DNA of 8,227 nucleotides. Origin: Anaerolineae bacterium (GTDB lineage Bacteria; Chloroflexota; Anaerolineae; 4572-78; J111). Under the pieces are notes generated by a model. The model was not told the DNA's origin, searched no databases, and worked only from the letters and a program-made list of their open reading frames with translations. Shown here piece by piece: positions 1 to 8,088 of this stretch. Made by a program: the position numbers and the translations under genes. The stretch's first letter is position 1, and every line of letters starts with the position of its first letter. The stretch covers positions 1-8,227 of the forward strand of contig JAGRBY010000321.1 of assembly GCA_020433835.1 (NCBI GenBank), read 5' to 3'.

Positions 1-294
1 CTGGGCCGCTCCGGTGATCATATTTTTGATATAGTCGGCGTGGCCCGGGCAGTCGACGTGTGCATAGTGGCGGCTGTCGGTTTGGTATTCTACGTGGGCA
101 ATGGCTATCGTAATCCCCCGTGCTTTTTCTTCCGGGGCATTGTCAATCTGCTCGAAGGCCCGAAAATCGGCATAGCCTTTCAAGCTCAATGTTTTCGTTA
201 TTGCTGCGGTTAGCGTTGTTTTACCGTGGTCCACGTGTCCAATCGTCCCGATGTTCACGTGCGGTTTATTTCGCTTAAATGTCTCTTTCGCCAT
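1..294 (-). CDS. tuf: Elongation factor Tu, N-terminal part (cut by window edge)
   Basis: EF-Tu is the cytoplasmic GTPase that carries aminoacyl-tRNA to the ribosomal A site. I translated 98 codons from the ATG at 294; the frame stays open to base 1, so about three quarters of the protein lies outside the window. Visible are the P-loop GHVDHGKT (residues 19-26), the switch I RGITI (59-63) and the G3 motif DCPGH with the catalytic His (81-85), followed by the typical [13 protein letters not shown]. The start is supported by the family N-terminus [14 protein letters not shown] and by a strong Shine-Dalgarno AAGGAG at 303-308, 8 bases upstream. It is the last visible gene of the str cluster, 154 bases after the fusA stop, with a structured leader in between. 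Nothing suggests a pseudogene. Confidence 0.97.
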   Translation of the reverse strand, partial: MAKETFKRNKPHVNIGTIGHVDHGKTTLTAAITKTLSLKGYADFRAFEQIDNAPEEKARGITIAIAHVEYQTDSRHYAHVDCPGHADYIKNMITGAAQ

Positions 295-344
295 GGTGTA
301 ATCTCCTTACAAATCAGCACAAGACGTGTAAGATATCTAAATTC

Positions 345-380
345 ATTAACAGTCGTTAATCACCCTTAATACGGTTAAGG
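345..380 (-). other. Two small tandem hairpins in the tuf leader
   Basis: Two short perfect inverted repeats lie 3 bases apart. The first has arms 364-369 and 375-380 (CCTTAA/TTAAGG, 5-base loop). The second has arms 345-350 and 355-360 (ATTAAC/GTTAAT, 4-base loop). Both are AT-rich and neither is followed by a U-run on the minus strand, so they are not ordinary terminators. They sit between the proposed tuf promoter and the tuf ribosome binding site and would be part of a folded 5' leader. Six-base stems in AT-rich DNA can arise by chance, so function is inference. Confidence 0.35.
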
Positions 381-392
381 CAAAACCACCTA

Positions 393-420
393 AGTATAAG
401 GATGAGAAGAATTTACGCAA
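393..420 (-). promoter_or_regulatory. Possible internal promoter for tuf
   Basis: On the minus strand TTGCGT (415-420) is separated by 16 bases from TATACT (393-398), ending about 100 bases before the tuf ATG. The -10 matches the sigma70 consensus at five of six positions, but the -35 matches only at TTG. The -35 overlaps the loop of the 404-429 hairpin. Separate tuf promoters are known in other bacteria, since EF-Tu is needed in excess over the other str products. This one is inferred from the sequence alone. Confidence 0.35.
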
Positions 421-429
421 ATTCTTCTC
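404..429 (-). repeat. Perfect 11-bp hairpin downstream of fusA
   Basis: Arms 404-414 (GAGAAGAATTT) and 419-429 are exact reverse complements around a 4-base loop, 20 bases after the fusA stop. On the coding strand the hairpin is followed by ATCCTTATAC, not a U-tract, so it does not qualify as a standard intrinsic terminator. It could stabilise or mark the 3' end of a processed fusA message, or partially attenuate transcription into tuf. The stem itself is certain; its role is inferred. Confidence 0.6.
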
Positions 430-448
430 TCAAATTTCCAAAAAGATC

Positions 449-2527
449 TTACGAATTACTTCCCGAAAGAATTTTTTCTTTTAGGTTATCGGACACAGGT
501 TCGTAGTGATCAAATTCCATAGTAAAGGTAGCCCGACCTTGGGTGGTTGAGCGAAGGGATGTTGCATACCCAAACATTTCAGACAGCGGCACCATAGCTT
601 TAATAGCCGTTACACCACCCGTCCGAGGTTCCATGCCCTCAATTTGACCACGCCGTGAAGAAAGGTCACCCATAACATCGCCCATAAAGTCGTCCGGGCT
701 AGTCACTTCCACCCTCATTACGGGTTCTAGCAAAACCGGCCGACCTTTTTGCATCGCTTCCTTAAAACCCATCGAACCGGCAATTTTGAACGCCATCTCG
801 GATGAGTCAACCTCGTGATACGAGCCGTCAACCAAAGTTACTTTAATATCCACAACGGGATAACCCGCTACTACACCTGTAGACAGAGCCTCTTTCACGC
901 CTGCTTCAACAGCCGGAATGTATTCTTTAGGAATAGAACCGCCAAAGATCTTGCTTTCAAATTCAAAACCTTTGCCTTTTTCTAGAGGCTCTACTTCTAA
1001 ATGAACATCTCCAAACTGGCCACGGCCACCTGACTGGCGCACAAACCGCCCTTGAGCTTTTGCAGGTTGTGAAATGGTCTCACGATAGGCAACCTGCGGT
1101 CGACCAACATTAGCCTCAACCTTAAATTCGCGCTTCATGCGGTCTACCAAAACTTCGAGGTGAAGTTCGCCCATCCCTGAAACTTGGGTTTGGCCTGTAT
1201 TTTCATCCGTCTTCACTTGGAAAGTGGGATCTTCTTCAGCCAACTTTTGCAGAGCGATCGACAATTTATCTTCATCTGCTTTTGTTTTCGGCTCGATTGC
1301 CAAGCTAATAACCGGCTCAGGAAACTTAATGTTTTCCATAATGACCGGCCGTTTGGCATCCGACAAAGTTTCGCCAGTAAATGTCTGCTTCAACCCAACA
1401 ACGGCAGCGATATCACCAGCGAATACAGCCTTAATTTCTTCTCGGCTGTTTGCGTGCATCTGAAGCAGTCGCCCAATACGTTCCTTTTTACCTTTGGACG
1501 TATTCTGTACAGAGGCACCCGCTTCCAAAACGCCAGAATAAACTCGAATATAAGTCAATCGTCCTACAAACGGATCGGTTACAATTTTGAAAGCAAGCGC
1601 CACAAACGGATCAGACTCATCGGCAAATACCGTTACTTCTTCGTCCTTATCCGGATTAATCCCAATTTTTGGAGGAACATCTTTAGGAGAAGGCAAGTAA
1701 TGAACGACAGCATCGAGCAATCGCTGCACACCTTTATTTTTCAAAGCCGACCCACATAACACCGGAACAATATTCCCGGCAAGGGTCGCCATACGCAGCG
1801 CGTGTATCAATTCATCAGGAGTAATTTCCTCTCCCTCTAAAAACTTCTCAATAAGTCGATCATCAGACTCAGCAACTTTTTCGACCATTTGCTCATGCAG
1901 CAATTGAGCTTCTTCGAGCAGTTCCTCTGGGATCGGCTTGGCCTCCGATTTGGTACCAAGATCATCAAGATAGAAGACAGCTTCCATCCTTATGAGATCG
2001 ATCACGCCTCTGAAGTCGCTTTCAGCCCCAATTGGCATTTGAATAGGTACCGGGTTAGCTTTGAGTCGATCAACAATCATATCAACACAACGGTTAAAAT
2101 CAGCCCCGGTCCTGTCCATTTTGTTAACAAAGCAAATTCTCGGAACATTAAAAAGATCAGCCTGTCGCCAAACGGTTTCAGACTGCGGTTCAACGCCGGC
2201 AACGGCATCAAAAACAACGACCCCGCCGTCTAATACGCGCAATGATCGTTGAACTTCAGCGGTGAAGTCAATGTGGCCTGGTGTATCGATAATATTAATT
2301 TGATGGTTGTCCCAGGTACAGGTTGTCGCAGCCGAAGTAATCGTAATACCTCGCTCTTGCTCTTGCTCCATCCAGTCCATGGTAGCCGCGCCGTCGTGCA
2401 CTTCACCAATTCGGTGTATCTTCTGCGTGTAAAACAGAATGCGCTCGGTGACGGTCGTTTTACCGGCATCAATATGAGCAATAATTCCTATGTTCCTGGT
2501 ACGCTCTAGAGGGTAATTGCGCTTCAT
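449..2527 (-). CDS. fusA: Elongation factor G (translocase GTPase)
   Basis: EF-G catalyses GTP-driven translocation of tRNA and mRNA on the ribosome, and ribosome recycling with RRF. The product is 692 residues, the normal length for bacterial EF-G. The G domain shows AHIDAGKT (17-24), RGIT (59-62), DTPGH (81-85), NKMD (135-138) and GSAL (259-262). Domain II follows around 300-395 and domain III around 400-475 (GELHLEV at 453-459). Domain IV has QSGGRGQFG (498-506) and the tip loop [12 protein letters not shown], where H571 matches the E. coli translocation-critical His583. Domain V has [10 protein letters not shown] (651-660). It reads as canonical EF-G1, without gaps or frameshifts. The ATG at 2527 gives the family N-terminus; its Shine-Dalgarno is weak (GAGAG at 2533-2537). 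It lies 167 bases after rpsG behind a region of alternative inverted repeats. Confidence 0.98.
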   Translation of the reverse strand: MKRNYPLERTRNIGIIAHIDAGKTTVTERILFYTQKIHRIGEVHDGAATMDWMEQEQERGITITSAATTCTWDNHQINIIDTPGHIDFTAEVQRSLRVLDGGVVVFDAVAGVEPQSETVWRQADLFNVPRICFVNKMDRTGADFNRCVDMIVDRLKANPVPIQMPIGAESDFRGVIDLIRMEAVFYLDDLGTKSEAKPIPEELLEEAQLLHEQMVEKVAESDDRLIEKFLEGEEITPDELIHALRMATLAGNIVPVLCGSALKNKGVQRLLDAVVHYLPSPKDVPPKIGINPDKDEEVTVFADESDPFVALAFKIVTDPFVGRLTYIRVYSGVLEAGASVQNTSKGKKERIGRLLQMHANSREEIKAVFAGDIAAVVGLKQTFTGETLSDAKRPVIMENIKFPEPVISLAIEPKTKADEDKLSIALQKLAEEDPTFQVKTDENTGQTQVSGMGELHLEVLVDRMKREFKVEANVGRPQVAYRETISQPAKAQGRFVRQSGGRGQFGDVHLEVEPLEKGKGFEFESKIFGGSIPKEYIPAVEAGVKEALSTGVVAGYPVVDIKVTLVDGSYHEVDSSEMAFKIAGSMGFKEAMQKGRPVLLEPVMRVEVTSPDDFMGDVMGDLSSRRGQIEGMEPRTGGVTAIKAMVPLSEMFGYATSLRSTTQGRATFTMEFDHYEPVSDNLKEKILSGSNS

Positions 2528-2540
2528 TTTTACTCTCGCT

Positions 2541-2624
2541 AAAACTCTTACTACAACAATACATTAAAAGACCAAAACTCTATAGTAGATAAACAAAGAG
2601 AACAGGTAGTCATAAGAGTTTTGG
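2541..2624 (-). repeat. Competing inverted repeats in the rpsG-fusA gap
   Basis: On the coding strand, CCAAAACTCT (2615-2624) is an exact reverse complement of AGAGTTTTGG (2572-2581), a 10-bp stem with a 33-base loop. The same upstream arm, shifted by two bases (2613-2622), is also an exact reverse complement of TAAGAGTTTT (2541-2550), another 10-bp stem. The two pairings exclude each other, and the second brings a helix to within 3 bases of the weak fusA ribosome binding site (2533-2537). There is no U-tract after either. Possible roles are translational control of fusA or RNA processing. The repeats are seen directly; a switch is inference. Confidence 0.5.
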
Positions 2625-2694
2625 ACCTTGGCAACTTCGCTATACCGCTGAACAACCGCACTCTACCAAAACATACGGTTTTATCTCACCTACC

Positions 2695-3165
2695 TTACCA
2701 GCGATAGTGGGCAAAGGCTCGGTTCGCCTCAGCCATGCGGTGAGTATCTTCCTTCTTCTTAACGGTAGCCCCCTGATTATTAGAAGCATCCAAAAATTCA
2801 GCCGCCAACTTTTCAGCCATCGACCGACCAGCCCGAGAACGAGCACTATTGACCAGCCACCGAATGGCCAAACTTCGCCGCCTTTCAGGACGAACTTCCA
2901 TAGGGATTTGATAAGTAGCTCCACCAACGCGACGAGGTCGAACCTCAATCATAGGTGTGGCATTTTTCATTGCTTGCTCAAACACCTCGATCCCAGGCTT
3001 TTTCGTCCGATCAGCAGCGATATCCAGGGCATCATAAAAAATTGAAAATGCAACAGTTTTCTTACCATTCTTCATTAAATTATTAACAAAGCTGGTAACC
3101 ATTACACTGTTATATCTCGCATCCGGCTCAATATGCCGCTTTGGAGCTCTATTTCTTCTAGCCAT
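2695..3165 (-). CDS. rpsG: 30S ribosomal protein S7
   Basis: S7 binds the 3' major domain of 16S rRNA, nucleates assembly of the 30S head and lines the E site. The product is 156 residues, the standard length. It starts [20 protein letters not shown], continues with [12 protein letters not shown], contains [22 protein letters not shown] in the middle (rRNA-binding beta hairpin) and ends in the canonical AFAHYRW. The ATG at 3165 is fixed by the family N-terminus; the upstream AGGA is about 11 bases away, so the Shine-Dalgarno is poorly spaced. The gene is 66 bases after rpsL. In E. coli S7 represses its own operon by binding the rpsL-rpsG gap. I saw no clear equivalent structure in this short gap. 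Confidence 0.98.
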   Translation of the reverse strand: MARRNRAPKRHIEPDARYNSVMVTSFVNNLMKNGKKTVAFSIFYDALDIAADRTKKPGIEVFEQAMKNATPMIEVRPRRVGGATYQIPMEVRPERRRSLAIRWLVNSARSRAGRSMAEKLAAEFLDASNNQGATVKKKEDTHRMAEANRAFAHYRW

Positions 3166-3231
3166 ATATCACACTATCCTAGATGAACTTTTGTTACAGC
3201 CAATACACACCGACACCAAAACTACCAAATT

Positions 3232-3648
3232 TTAGCCCTTAGGCCGCTTCGTTCCGTATTTAGAACGACCTCGACGCTTCTTATCCACACCCGTGGAGTC
3301 TAACGCGCCGCGCACAATGTGGTAGCGAACCCCCGGCAAGTCTTTAACCCGACCACCGCGAACCAGCACAACGGAGTGTTCCTGCAAATTGTGCCCCTCA
3401 CCCGGAATATAAGCCGAAACTTCTATCCCGTTGGTCAAGCGCACCCGAGCCACCTTCCGCAGCGCTGAGTTTGGCTTCTTAGGAGTCATGGTTCGAACCT
3501 GTGTACAAACCCCCCGCTTCTGAGGAGAGCCATCGCTTGGCTGCATCCGACCCTTAAGCGCATTATACGTAAAGCGCAGCGCCGGTGCTTTAGTTCTTGA
3601 CTTTCTACTTTTTCGCCCTTTTCGTACAAGTTGGTTAATTGTCGGCAA
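3232..3648 (-). CDS. rpsL: 30S ribosomal protein S12, with a 14-residue insertion
   Basis: S12 sits at the decoding centre of the 30S subunit and governs accuracy and streptomycin response. Motifs are [12 protein letters not shown] at the N-terminus, [18 protein letters not shown] (55-65), GEGHNLQEH and [11 protein letters not shown] (100-110), ending [12 protein letters not shown]57 and K102 correspond to E. coli K42 and K87, so the classical streptomycin-sensitive residues are present, and D103 is the residue methylthiolated in E. coli. The product is 138 residues against 124 in E. coli; the extra 14 lie between PAL (22-24) and PQKRG (42-46). The start is a TTG at 3648, chosen because it gives the exact family N-terminus and lies 7 bases after AGGAG (3656-3660). 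It is the first gene of the str unit, preceded by its own promoter and a hairpin-bearing leader. Confidence 0.98.
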   Translation of the reverse strand: MPTINQLVRKGRKSRKSRTKAPALRFTYNALKGRMQPSDGSPQKRGVCTQVRTMTPKKPNSALRKVARVRLTNGIEVSAYIPGEGHNLQEHSVVLVRGGRVKDLPGVRYHIVRGALDSTGVDKKRRGRSKYGTKRPKG

Positions 3649-3655
3649 GGATATT

Positions 3656-3660
3656 CTCCT
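3656..3660 (-). promoter_or_regulatory. Ribosome binding site that fixes the TTG start of rpsL
   Basis: AGGAG lies 7 bases upstream of the TTG at 3648. No ATG or GTG nearby gives the conserved [11 protein letters not shown] start of S12, so the site and family alignment together support TTG initiation. Confidence 0.85.
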
Positions 3661-3701
3661 ATTTCTAAAGCACTAAACTTTTCAAACTCTTTAGGCACTA
3701 G

Positions 3702-3740
3702 ACAAGGCCACCGAATAGGCAAACAATTCGGTGGCCTTGT
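3702..3740 (-). repeat. Perfect 15-bp hairpin in the rpsL leader
   Basis: Arms 3702-3716 (ACAAGGCCACCGAAT) and 3726-3740 are exact reverse complements around a 9-base loop. The stem has a GC-rich middle and is the strongest inverted repeat in the window. It lies about 80 bases downstream of the proposed start of transcription and about 55 bases before rpsL. Downstream on the coding strand is CTAGTGCCTAAAG, without a U-tract, and the plus strand is followed by GTTTATCC, so it is not a typical intrinsic terminator in either direction. It may terminate rpoB read-through with help from a factor, act in attenuation, or be an RNase processing site between rpoB and the str genes. Confidence 0.7.
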
Positions 3741-3824
3741 GTTTATCCAAATGTATTCAGTGGGCCGGGAGGCTACTCTACAGGCGCTTTTCCCGTACAA
3801 TTTGTTACCCACACACGAAAGAAC

Positions 3825-3853
3825 AGTATATCACAAAGCTATGGGCTTGTCAA
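3825..3853 (-). promoter_or_regulatory. Strong sigma70-type promoter for the rpsL-rpsG-fusA(-tuf) unit
   Basis: On the minus strand a perfect -35 TTGACA (3848-3853) is followed by a 17-base spacer and TATACT (3825-3830), which matches the consensus -10 at five of six positions. The bases before it, TGA, give an extended -10 as well. The predicted start is near 3818, giving an rpsL leader of about 170 bases. The -35 begins only 37 bases after the rpoB stop. Near-consensus promoters are expected for ribosomal protein genes, and the position makes rpsL the head of its own transcription unit. Confidence 0.85.
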
Positions 3854-3889
3854 ACCCTAACCCTAACTTTTCTCCAATTAAAATACTAC

Positions 3890-6800
3890 CTACCGCGCCC
3901 CACCGGGTATACCCAAGCCCAAACCCAGTTTGGGCAGGCGCTCGCGCTGTTCTTCTTTGCCAAAGGACATCTTTTCATCGCTTTCAGAAATAACTTCTAC
4001 TGAAAGACCCAATGACTGGAGTTCTTTGACCAACACGCGGAAGCTTTCCGGAAGACCCGGGTCTTGGATAGGTTCACCTTTAACGATAGCTTCATAGGTT
4101 TTAACCCGGCCAACCACATCATCACTTTTAACAGTAAGCATTTCTTGAAGCGTGTGAGCCGCACCGTAAGCTTCCAAAGCCCACACTTCCATCTCTCCAA
4201 AGCGCTGGCCACCAAACTGCGCTTTACCACCAAGCGGTTGTTGGGTCACCAAACTGTACGGGCCAGTTGAGCGGGCGTGAACCTTATCTTCAACCAGGTG
4301 AGCCAGTTTAAGCATATTGATAATACCGACCGTGACCGGTTGGTCGAAAGGTTCACCGGTTTTACCATCATACAACATAAATTTACCAGTGGTTGGCATC
4401 GGCAACCGCAGTTCACGGGAAACTGTCAGCGCACGCATATCAACATCCGCATCACTCAACTCATCAATGTCCAAATCGACCAGCGTTTCCGAAGTCCGGT
4501 TATCAACGCGATAATCGATTTTTTCCTGCATTGCTCGCATCCATTCCCGTAGACAAGCCAAACGCACAGCCTGACGTGCTTTAAGACCGATAGCTCGCGG
4601 ACGCCGCTGACCTTCAAAGGCTAATAAGAATTCCGGATCGTAACCTTTTTCACGCAACCACTCAGCCATAACAGTTCGACGGGCATAGATAGGATCGATG
4701 GACAGTCGCTCTTCATCAAAATTAGCACCAACTTCATTTAGCCAATCGATGAGATAAAGCGTACGTGCTTCATTTTCATCTTCAAGTTCATCTTCTTCAA
4801 ATTCTTGCTCACTCACCCAGTTCCAGGCTCGGGTTGATATGCGTTCCCAGGCATAATCCATAAGCCAAGCCCGAGCCAATTCAGCCGCAATTTCGTCTTC
4901 TTCGGCACCGTCGAACACAGAGGTAACCGCCCGGAAACCAAGTCGACTAGCCGCCCAGCCCAAGTGTGTCTCAAGAATTTGGCCGATGTTCATACGAGCA
5001 GGCACCCCTAAAGGATTGAGGATGATTTTTACGGGAGTACCATCTTCAAGATACGGCATATCTTCTACGGGGACCACTTTTGAGATAACCCCTTTGTTGC
5101 CGTGCCGCCCCGCCATCTTATCACCTTCTGTGATTTTGCGGCGTTGCGCAATCATCACCCGCACCATTCGATCTACCCCGGTTGGCAAATCGCGATGTTC
5201 TTCTCGGGAGAACTCTTTGACATCGACGACAATACCCTTTTCACCCGGCGGCAGGCGCAGACTTGAGTCTTTCACTTCACGGGCTTTTTCGCCAAAGATA
5301 GCACGCAAAAGCTTTTCTTCAGGAGTAAGTTCCGTTTCACCTTTAGGTGTAATTTTTCCGACCAAGATATCGCCTGGGCCGACTTCAGCCCCAACGCGAA
5401 TAACACCGGTTTCATCAAGATCTTTCAGTGCGTCTTCACCAACGTTAGGAATATCGCGGGTAATTTCTTCCGGCCCAAGTTTGGTGTCACGCGCTTCAAT
5501 CTCGTGCTTTTCAATATGAATAGAGGTGAACTTGTCTTCCCGAACCATCTCCTCGCTCACCAGAATAGCATCCTCGTAGTTGCCCCCTTCCCAACTTAGG
5601 AAAGCGCACAACACATTTTGCCCCAGCGCCAACTCACCTCCATCTGTCGAACTTGAGTCGGCCAGAACCTGTCCTTCTTCAACAATATCGCCCTTAAAGA
5701 CTACTGGGCGCTGATCGATACAGGTTGATTGATTGGAACGATTGAATTTACGCAAGGTGTATTCAACATCCTCACCATCTTCATCGCGCAGGGTAACCGA
5801 CTTCCCGGTAACCCGCACAATCTCGCCAGGGCGATCGGCCACAAGCACCTGACCGGAGTCGACAGCCGCCTGTGGTTCCATACCGGTGCCCACTACCGGG
5901 GCTTCCGGTCGAACCAGAGGAACCGCTTGCCGCTGCATGTTAGAGCCCATCAAAGCTCGGTTAGCGTCATCATGCTCCAAGAATGGAATAAGCGCAGCGC
6001 TAATACCGACAATCTGCTTGGGCGAAACGTCCATGTAATCGATCTTTTCGGGCATTTCAAGGGCAAACGTCTGGTTATACCGCACACTGATGCGATCATC
6101 AACAAACTGCCAATTATCGTCCAATTCGGCGTTTGCCTGGGCGATAATGTAGTCATCTTCATCATCAGCCGAAAGATAGATAATGTCATCCGTTACTTTG
6201 GCTTTAACCGCGATGGCATCTTCTAAGTTGAGATCCGCGATTTTAGCCGCCATCGCCTCATCGAGAAGGGTGCCTTTAGCCAATACAACCTCACCTGTCG
6301 ATGGATCTTTCACATCGGCTCTGAGCGTTGAGTTTACTAAATGATCAACATCACTTGGATCGACCTTACTGACAACCTTTCGGTAAGGGGTTTCGATAAA
6401 GCCATACTCATTCACCCGGCTGAACGCGGCCAATCGGCCAATAAGACCAATGTTCGGACCTTCAGGTGTTTCAATGGGGCAGATACGGCCATAGTGGCTG
6501 TGGTGAACGTCACGAACATCGAAGCCGGCCCGTTCACGGCGCAGACCGCCGGGACCGAGAGCACTTAATGTTCGCTTATGCGTTAACTCAGCCAACGGGT
6601 TGGTTTGATCCATAAACTGCGAAAGCTGGCTGCCACCAAAGAACTCACGGGTTGCGGCCACAACCGGTCGAATATTAATCAACGACATAGGCGACAGTTG
6701 CTCAGGATCACGGATCGACATCCGCTCTCGCACGACCCGCTCCATGCGCAGTAAACCAACGCGCAGTTGATTTTGCAGCAGTTCACCCACAGTTTTCACC

Positions 6801-7837
6801 CGACGATTGCCAAGGTGGTCAATATCATCCGGTCTAATACGCCCATCGTTGATATCGATCATACGGGCGATCACCTTAATCAAATCGGTTGTCGTCAGCG
6901 TTCGATCTTCGATAGGAATATCAAGACCTAAACGTCGATTCATCTTATAACGACCAACCTTGCTCAGATCATACCGTCGCGATGAAAAGAGAAGCGATTG
7001 CAGGAAAGTAACAGCGTTATCGATGGTGGGCGGGTCACCCGGTCGCAACTTTTTATAAAATTCAAGCAGTGCTTCATTTACGTTTTTGGTTGGGTCTTTG
7101 TCGATGCTGGCCGGAATAAATTGGTGTTCCGGATCATTATCAACTTCTTCAAACATGCTGAGCAAATGCTCATCCGTACCTAAGCCCAACTCAACACAGA
7201 TGCTGGGGTCTTTCATTGCTGTCTTGAGCGTTTCTTCATCAAGATCAGCAATTTGAATGGCTCGCAGCAAAATCGACACAGGCAGCTTGCGCTTGCGATC
7301 AACCTTTACTGAAATCAAGTCGCGCTTTGAGGTTTCGAACTCAAGCCAAGCTCCCCGGTTAGGAATGAGTTTTGCAAAAGCCAACTCGCGCCCTGTCGCC
7401 CTATCTTCCTCAACGGTAAAATAAACACCCGGCGAGCGAATAAGCTGGGAAACAACAACCCGCTCCGCACCGTTGATGACAAATGTCCCGTTTTGGGTCA
7501 TCAGCGGGAAATCGCCCATAAACACTTCCTGCTCTTGAATTTCGCCTGTTTCCTTATTAACTAACCGAACTTTAACCCAGAGTGGCGTAGCAAATGTAAT
7601 ATCACGCTCTCGGCATTCTTTTTCGTCATATTTAGGTTCGTCAAAACGATAATCCAAAAAATGCAGTTCAAGGTTTTTGTTAAAACTAATAATAGGCGAA
7701 ATTTCTTGCAGCAGCTCAAAGAGTCCTTCATCGCGAAACGATTGAAAAGACTGCAATTGAACTTCAATGAGTTTGGGCAAACTCAAAATATCAGGGATAC
7801 GAGCATAGGCTTTGCGCGCAGACTTATTTTGAGACAT
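3890..7837 (-). CDS. rpoB: DNA-directed RNA polymerase beta subunit
   Basis: The beta subunit forms half of the polymerase active-site cleft and binds the RNA-DNA hybrid. The product is 1315 residues from the ATG at 7837 (1316 from a TTG immediately before it). In order: protrusion and lobe with [11 protein letters not shown] near 130-140; the rifampicin region SQLSQFMDQ...[12 protein letters not shown] (403-431); [15 protein letters not shown] (453-467); NYEDAIL with the acidic pair E755-D756; [13 protein letters not shown] with hybrid-contacting lysines K907 and K915; [12 protein letters not shown] (952-963); and [31 protein letters not shown] near 1197-1226. Between VFDGA (974-978) and MLYDGKTGE (from 1154) lie about 175 residues, far more than usual, with an acidic patch near 1010-1024. 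The C-terminus has a basic, Gly-rich tail after the usual VEVISESDE. The next gene is rpsL, not rpoC. No frameshift is seen. Confidence 0.98.
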   Translation of the reverse strand: MSQNKSARKAYARIPDILSLPKLIEVQLQSFQSFRDEGLFELLQEISPIISFNKNLELHFLDYRFDEPKYDEKECRERDITFATPLWVKVRLVNKETGEIQEQEVFMGDFPLMTQNGTFVINGAERVVVSQLIRSPGVYFTVEEDRATGRELAFAKLIPNRGAWLEFETSKRDLISVKVDRKRKLPVSILLRAIQIADLDEETLKTAMKDPSICVELGLGTDEHLLSMFEEVDNDPEHQFIPASIDKDPTKNVNEALLEFYKKLRPGDPPTIDNAVTFLQSLLFSSRRYDLSKVGRYKMNRRLGLDIPIEDRTLTTTDLIKVIARMIDINDGRIRPDDIDHLGNRRVKTVGELLQNQLRVGLLRMERVVRERMSIRDPEQLSPMSLINIRPVVAATREFFGGSQLSQFMDQTNPLAELTHKRTLSALGPGGLRRERAGFDVRDVHHSHYGRICPIETPEGPNIGLIGRLAAFSRVNEYGFIETPYRKVVSKVDPSDVDHLVNSTLRADVKDPSTGEVVLAKGTLLDEAMAAKIADLNLEDAIAVKAKVTDDIIYLSADDEDDYIIAQANAELDDNWQFVDDRISVRYNQTFALEMPEKIDYMDVSPKQIVGISAALIPFLEHDDANRALMGSNMQRQAVPLVRPEAPVVGTGMEPQAAVDSGQVLVADRPGEIVRVTGKSVTLRDEDGEDVEYTLRKFNRSNQSTCIDQRPVVFKGDIVEEGQVLADSSSTDGGELALGQNVLCAFLSWEGGNYEDAILVSEEMVREDKFTSIHIEKHEIEARDTKLGPEEITRDIPNVGEDALKDLDETGVIRVGAEVGPGDILVGKITPKGETELTPEEKLLRAIFGEKAREVKDSSLRLPPGEKGIVVDVKEFSREEHRDLPTGVDRMVRVMIAQRRKITEGDKMAGRHGNKGVISKVVPVEDMPYLEDGTPVKIILNPLGVPARMNIGQILETHLGWAASRLGFRAVTSVFDGAEEDEIAAELARAWLMDYAWERISTRAWNWVSEQEFEEDELEDENEARTLYLIDWLNEVGANFDEERLSIDPIYARRTVMAEWLREKGYDPEFLLAFEGQRRPRAIGLKARQAVRLACLREWMRAMQEKIDYRVDNRTSETLVDLDIDELSDADVDMRALTVSRELRLPMPTTGKFMLYDGKTGEPFDQPVTVGIINMLKLAHLVEDKVHARSTGPYSLVTQQPLGGKAQFGGQRFGEMEVWALEAYGAAHTLQEMLTVKSDDVVGRVKTYEAIVKGEPIQDPGLPESFRVLVKELQSLGLSVEVISESDEKMSFGKEEQRERLPKLGLGLGIPGGAR

Positions 7838-7847
7838 CAAAACTTAA

Positions 7848-7854
7848 TCTCCTT
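7848..7854 (-). promoter_or_regulatory. Ribosome binding site of rpoB, with two adjacent start codons
   Basis: AAGGAGA precedes the tandem codons TTG (7840-7838) and ATG (7837-7835) in the same frame. The core AAGGAG is 8 bases from the TTG and 11 from the ATG, so spacing favours TTG while codon preference favours ATG. The proteins differ by one residue. I chose ATG. Confidence 0.7.
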
Positions 7855-8060
7855 AATAAAATCACTGATTAATACAGCTCTACAGAACCGTGCCCTCTCT
7901 GAAGGCATTCAGAGTAAGGCTACTTTTACCACCGTTATCCATGCAGCGTTTGAGGAGTACAAAATAGAGTTTCTTCCGAATAATTAAATTGTCAGTTAGA
8001 GGAAAATGTAACGCACAGTAGAAAACACGCCGGCACCCATTGCCTGGCTTGTACAATTAC

Positions 8061-8088
8061 ATTTTATACATCTATGGAGAAAAGCCAA
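8061..8088 (-). promoter_or_regulatory. Possible rpoB promoter
   Basis: On the minus strand TTGGCT (8083-8088), a 16-base spacer and TAAAAT (8061-8066) form a moderate sigma70-like match; an overlapping TATAAA at 8065-8070 is an alternative -10 with too short a spacer. It would give a leader of about 215 bases before rpoB. In AT-rich DNA such matches are common, so this is tentative. Confidence 0.3.

Noticed and set aside
404..429. Intrinsic terminator after fusA
   Set aside because: The stem is perfect but AT-rich and is not followed by a U-tract on the coding strand; kept only as a hairpin.
1184..1759. Long plus-strand open frame of 191 codons inside fusA
   Set aside because: It lies antisense within a clear EF-G gene, shows no familiar motifs, and is a shadow of the coding frame.
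2639..2655. tRNA D-arm-like stretch (minus strand TTGTTCAGCGGTATAGC) after rpsG
   Set aside because: No anticodon stem, T arm or acceptor pairing can be formed around it, so it is not a tRNA and is too short to call a remnant.
2640..2948. Minus-strand open frame of 102 codons overlapping rpsG
   Set aside because: Out of frame with the intact S7 gene over most of its length and without recognisable motifs.
3852..3867. Telomere-like repeat (two CCCTAA units on the plus strand) next to the rpsL promoter
   Set aside because: Only two units, overlapping the -35 box of a bacterial promoter; most likely coincidence.
4986..5519. Plus-strand open frame of 177 codons inside rpoB
   Set aside because: Antisense to conserved RpoB sequence, Ser/Arg-rich low-complexity product, typical shadow frame.
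7998..8040. Possible 14-codon leader peptide (minus strand, MGAGVFSTV...) upstream of rpoB
   Set aside because: No Shine-Dalgarno, no run of regulatory codons and no terminator-antiterminator pair after it.
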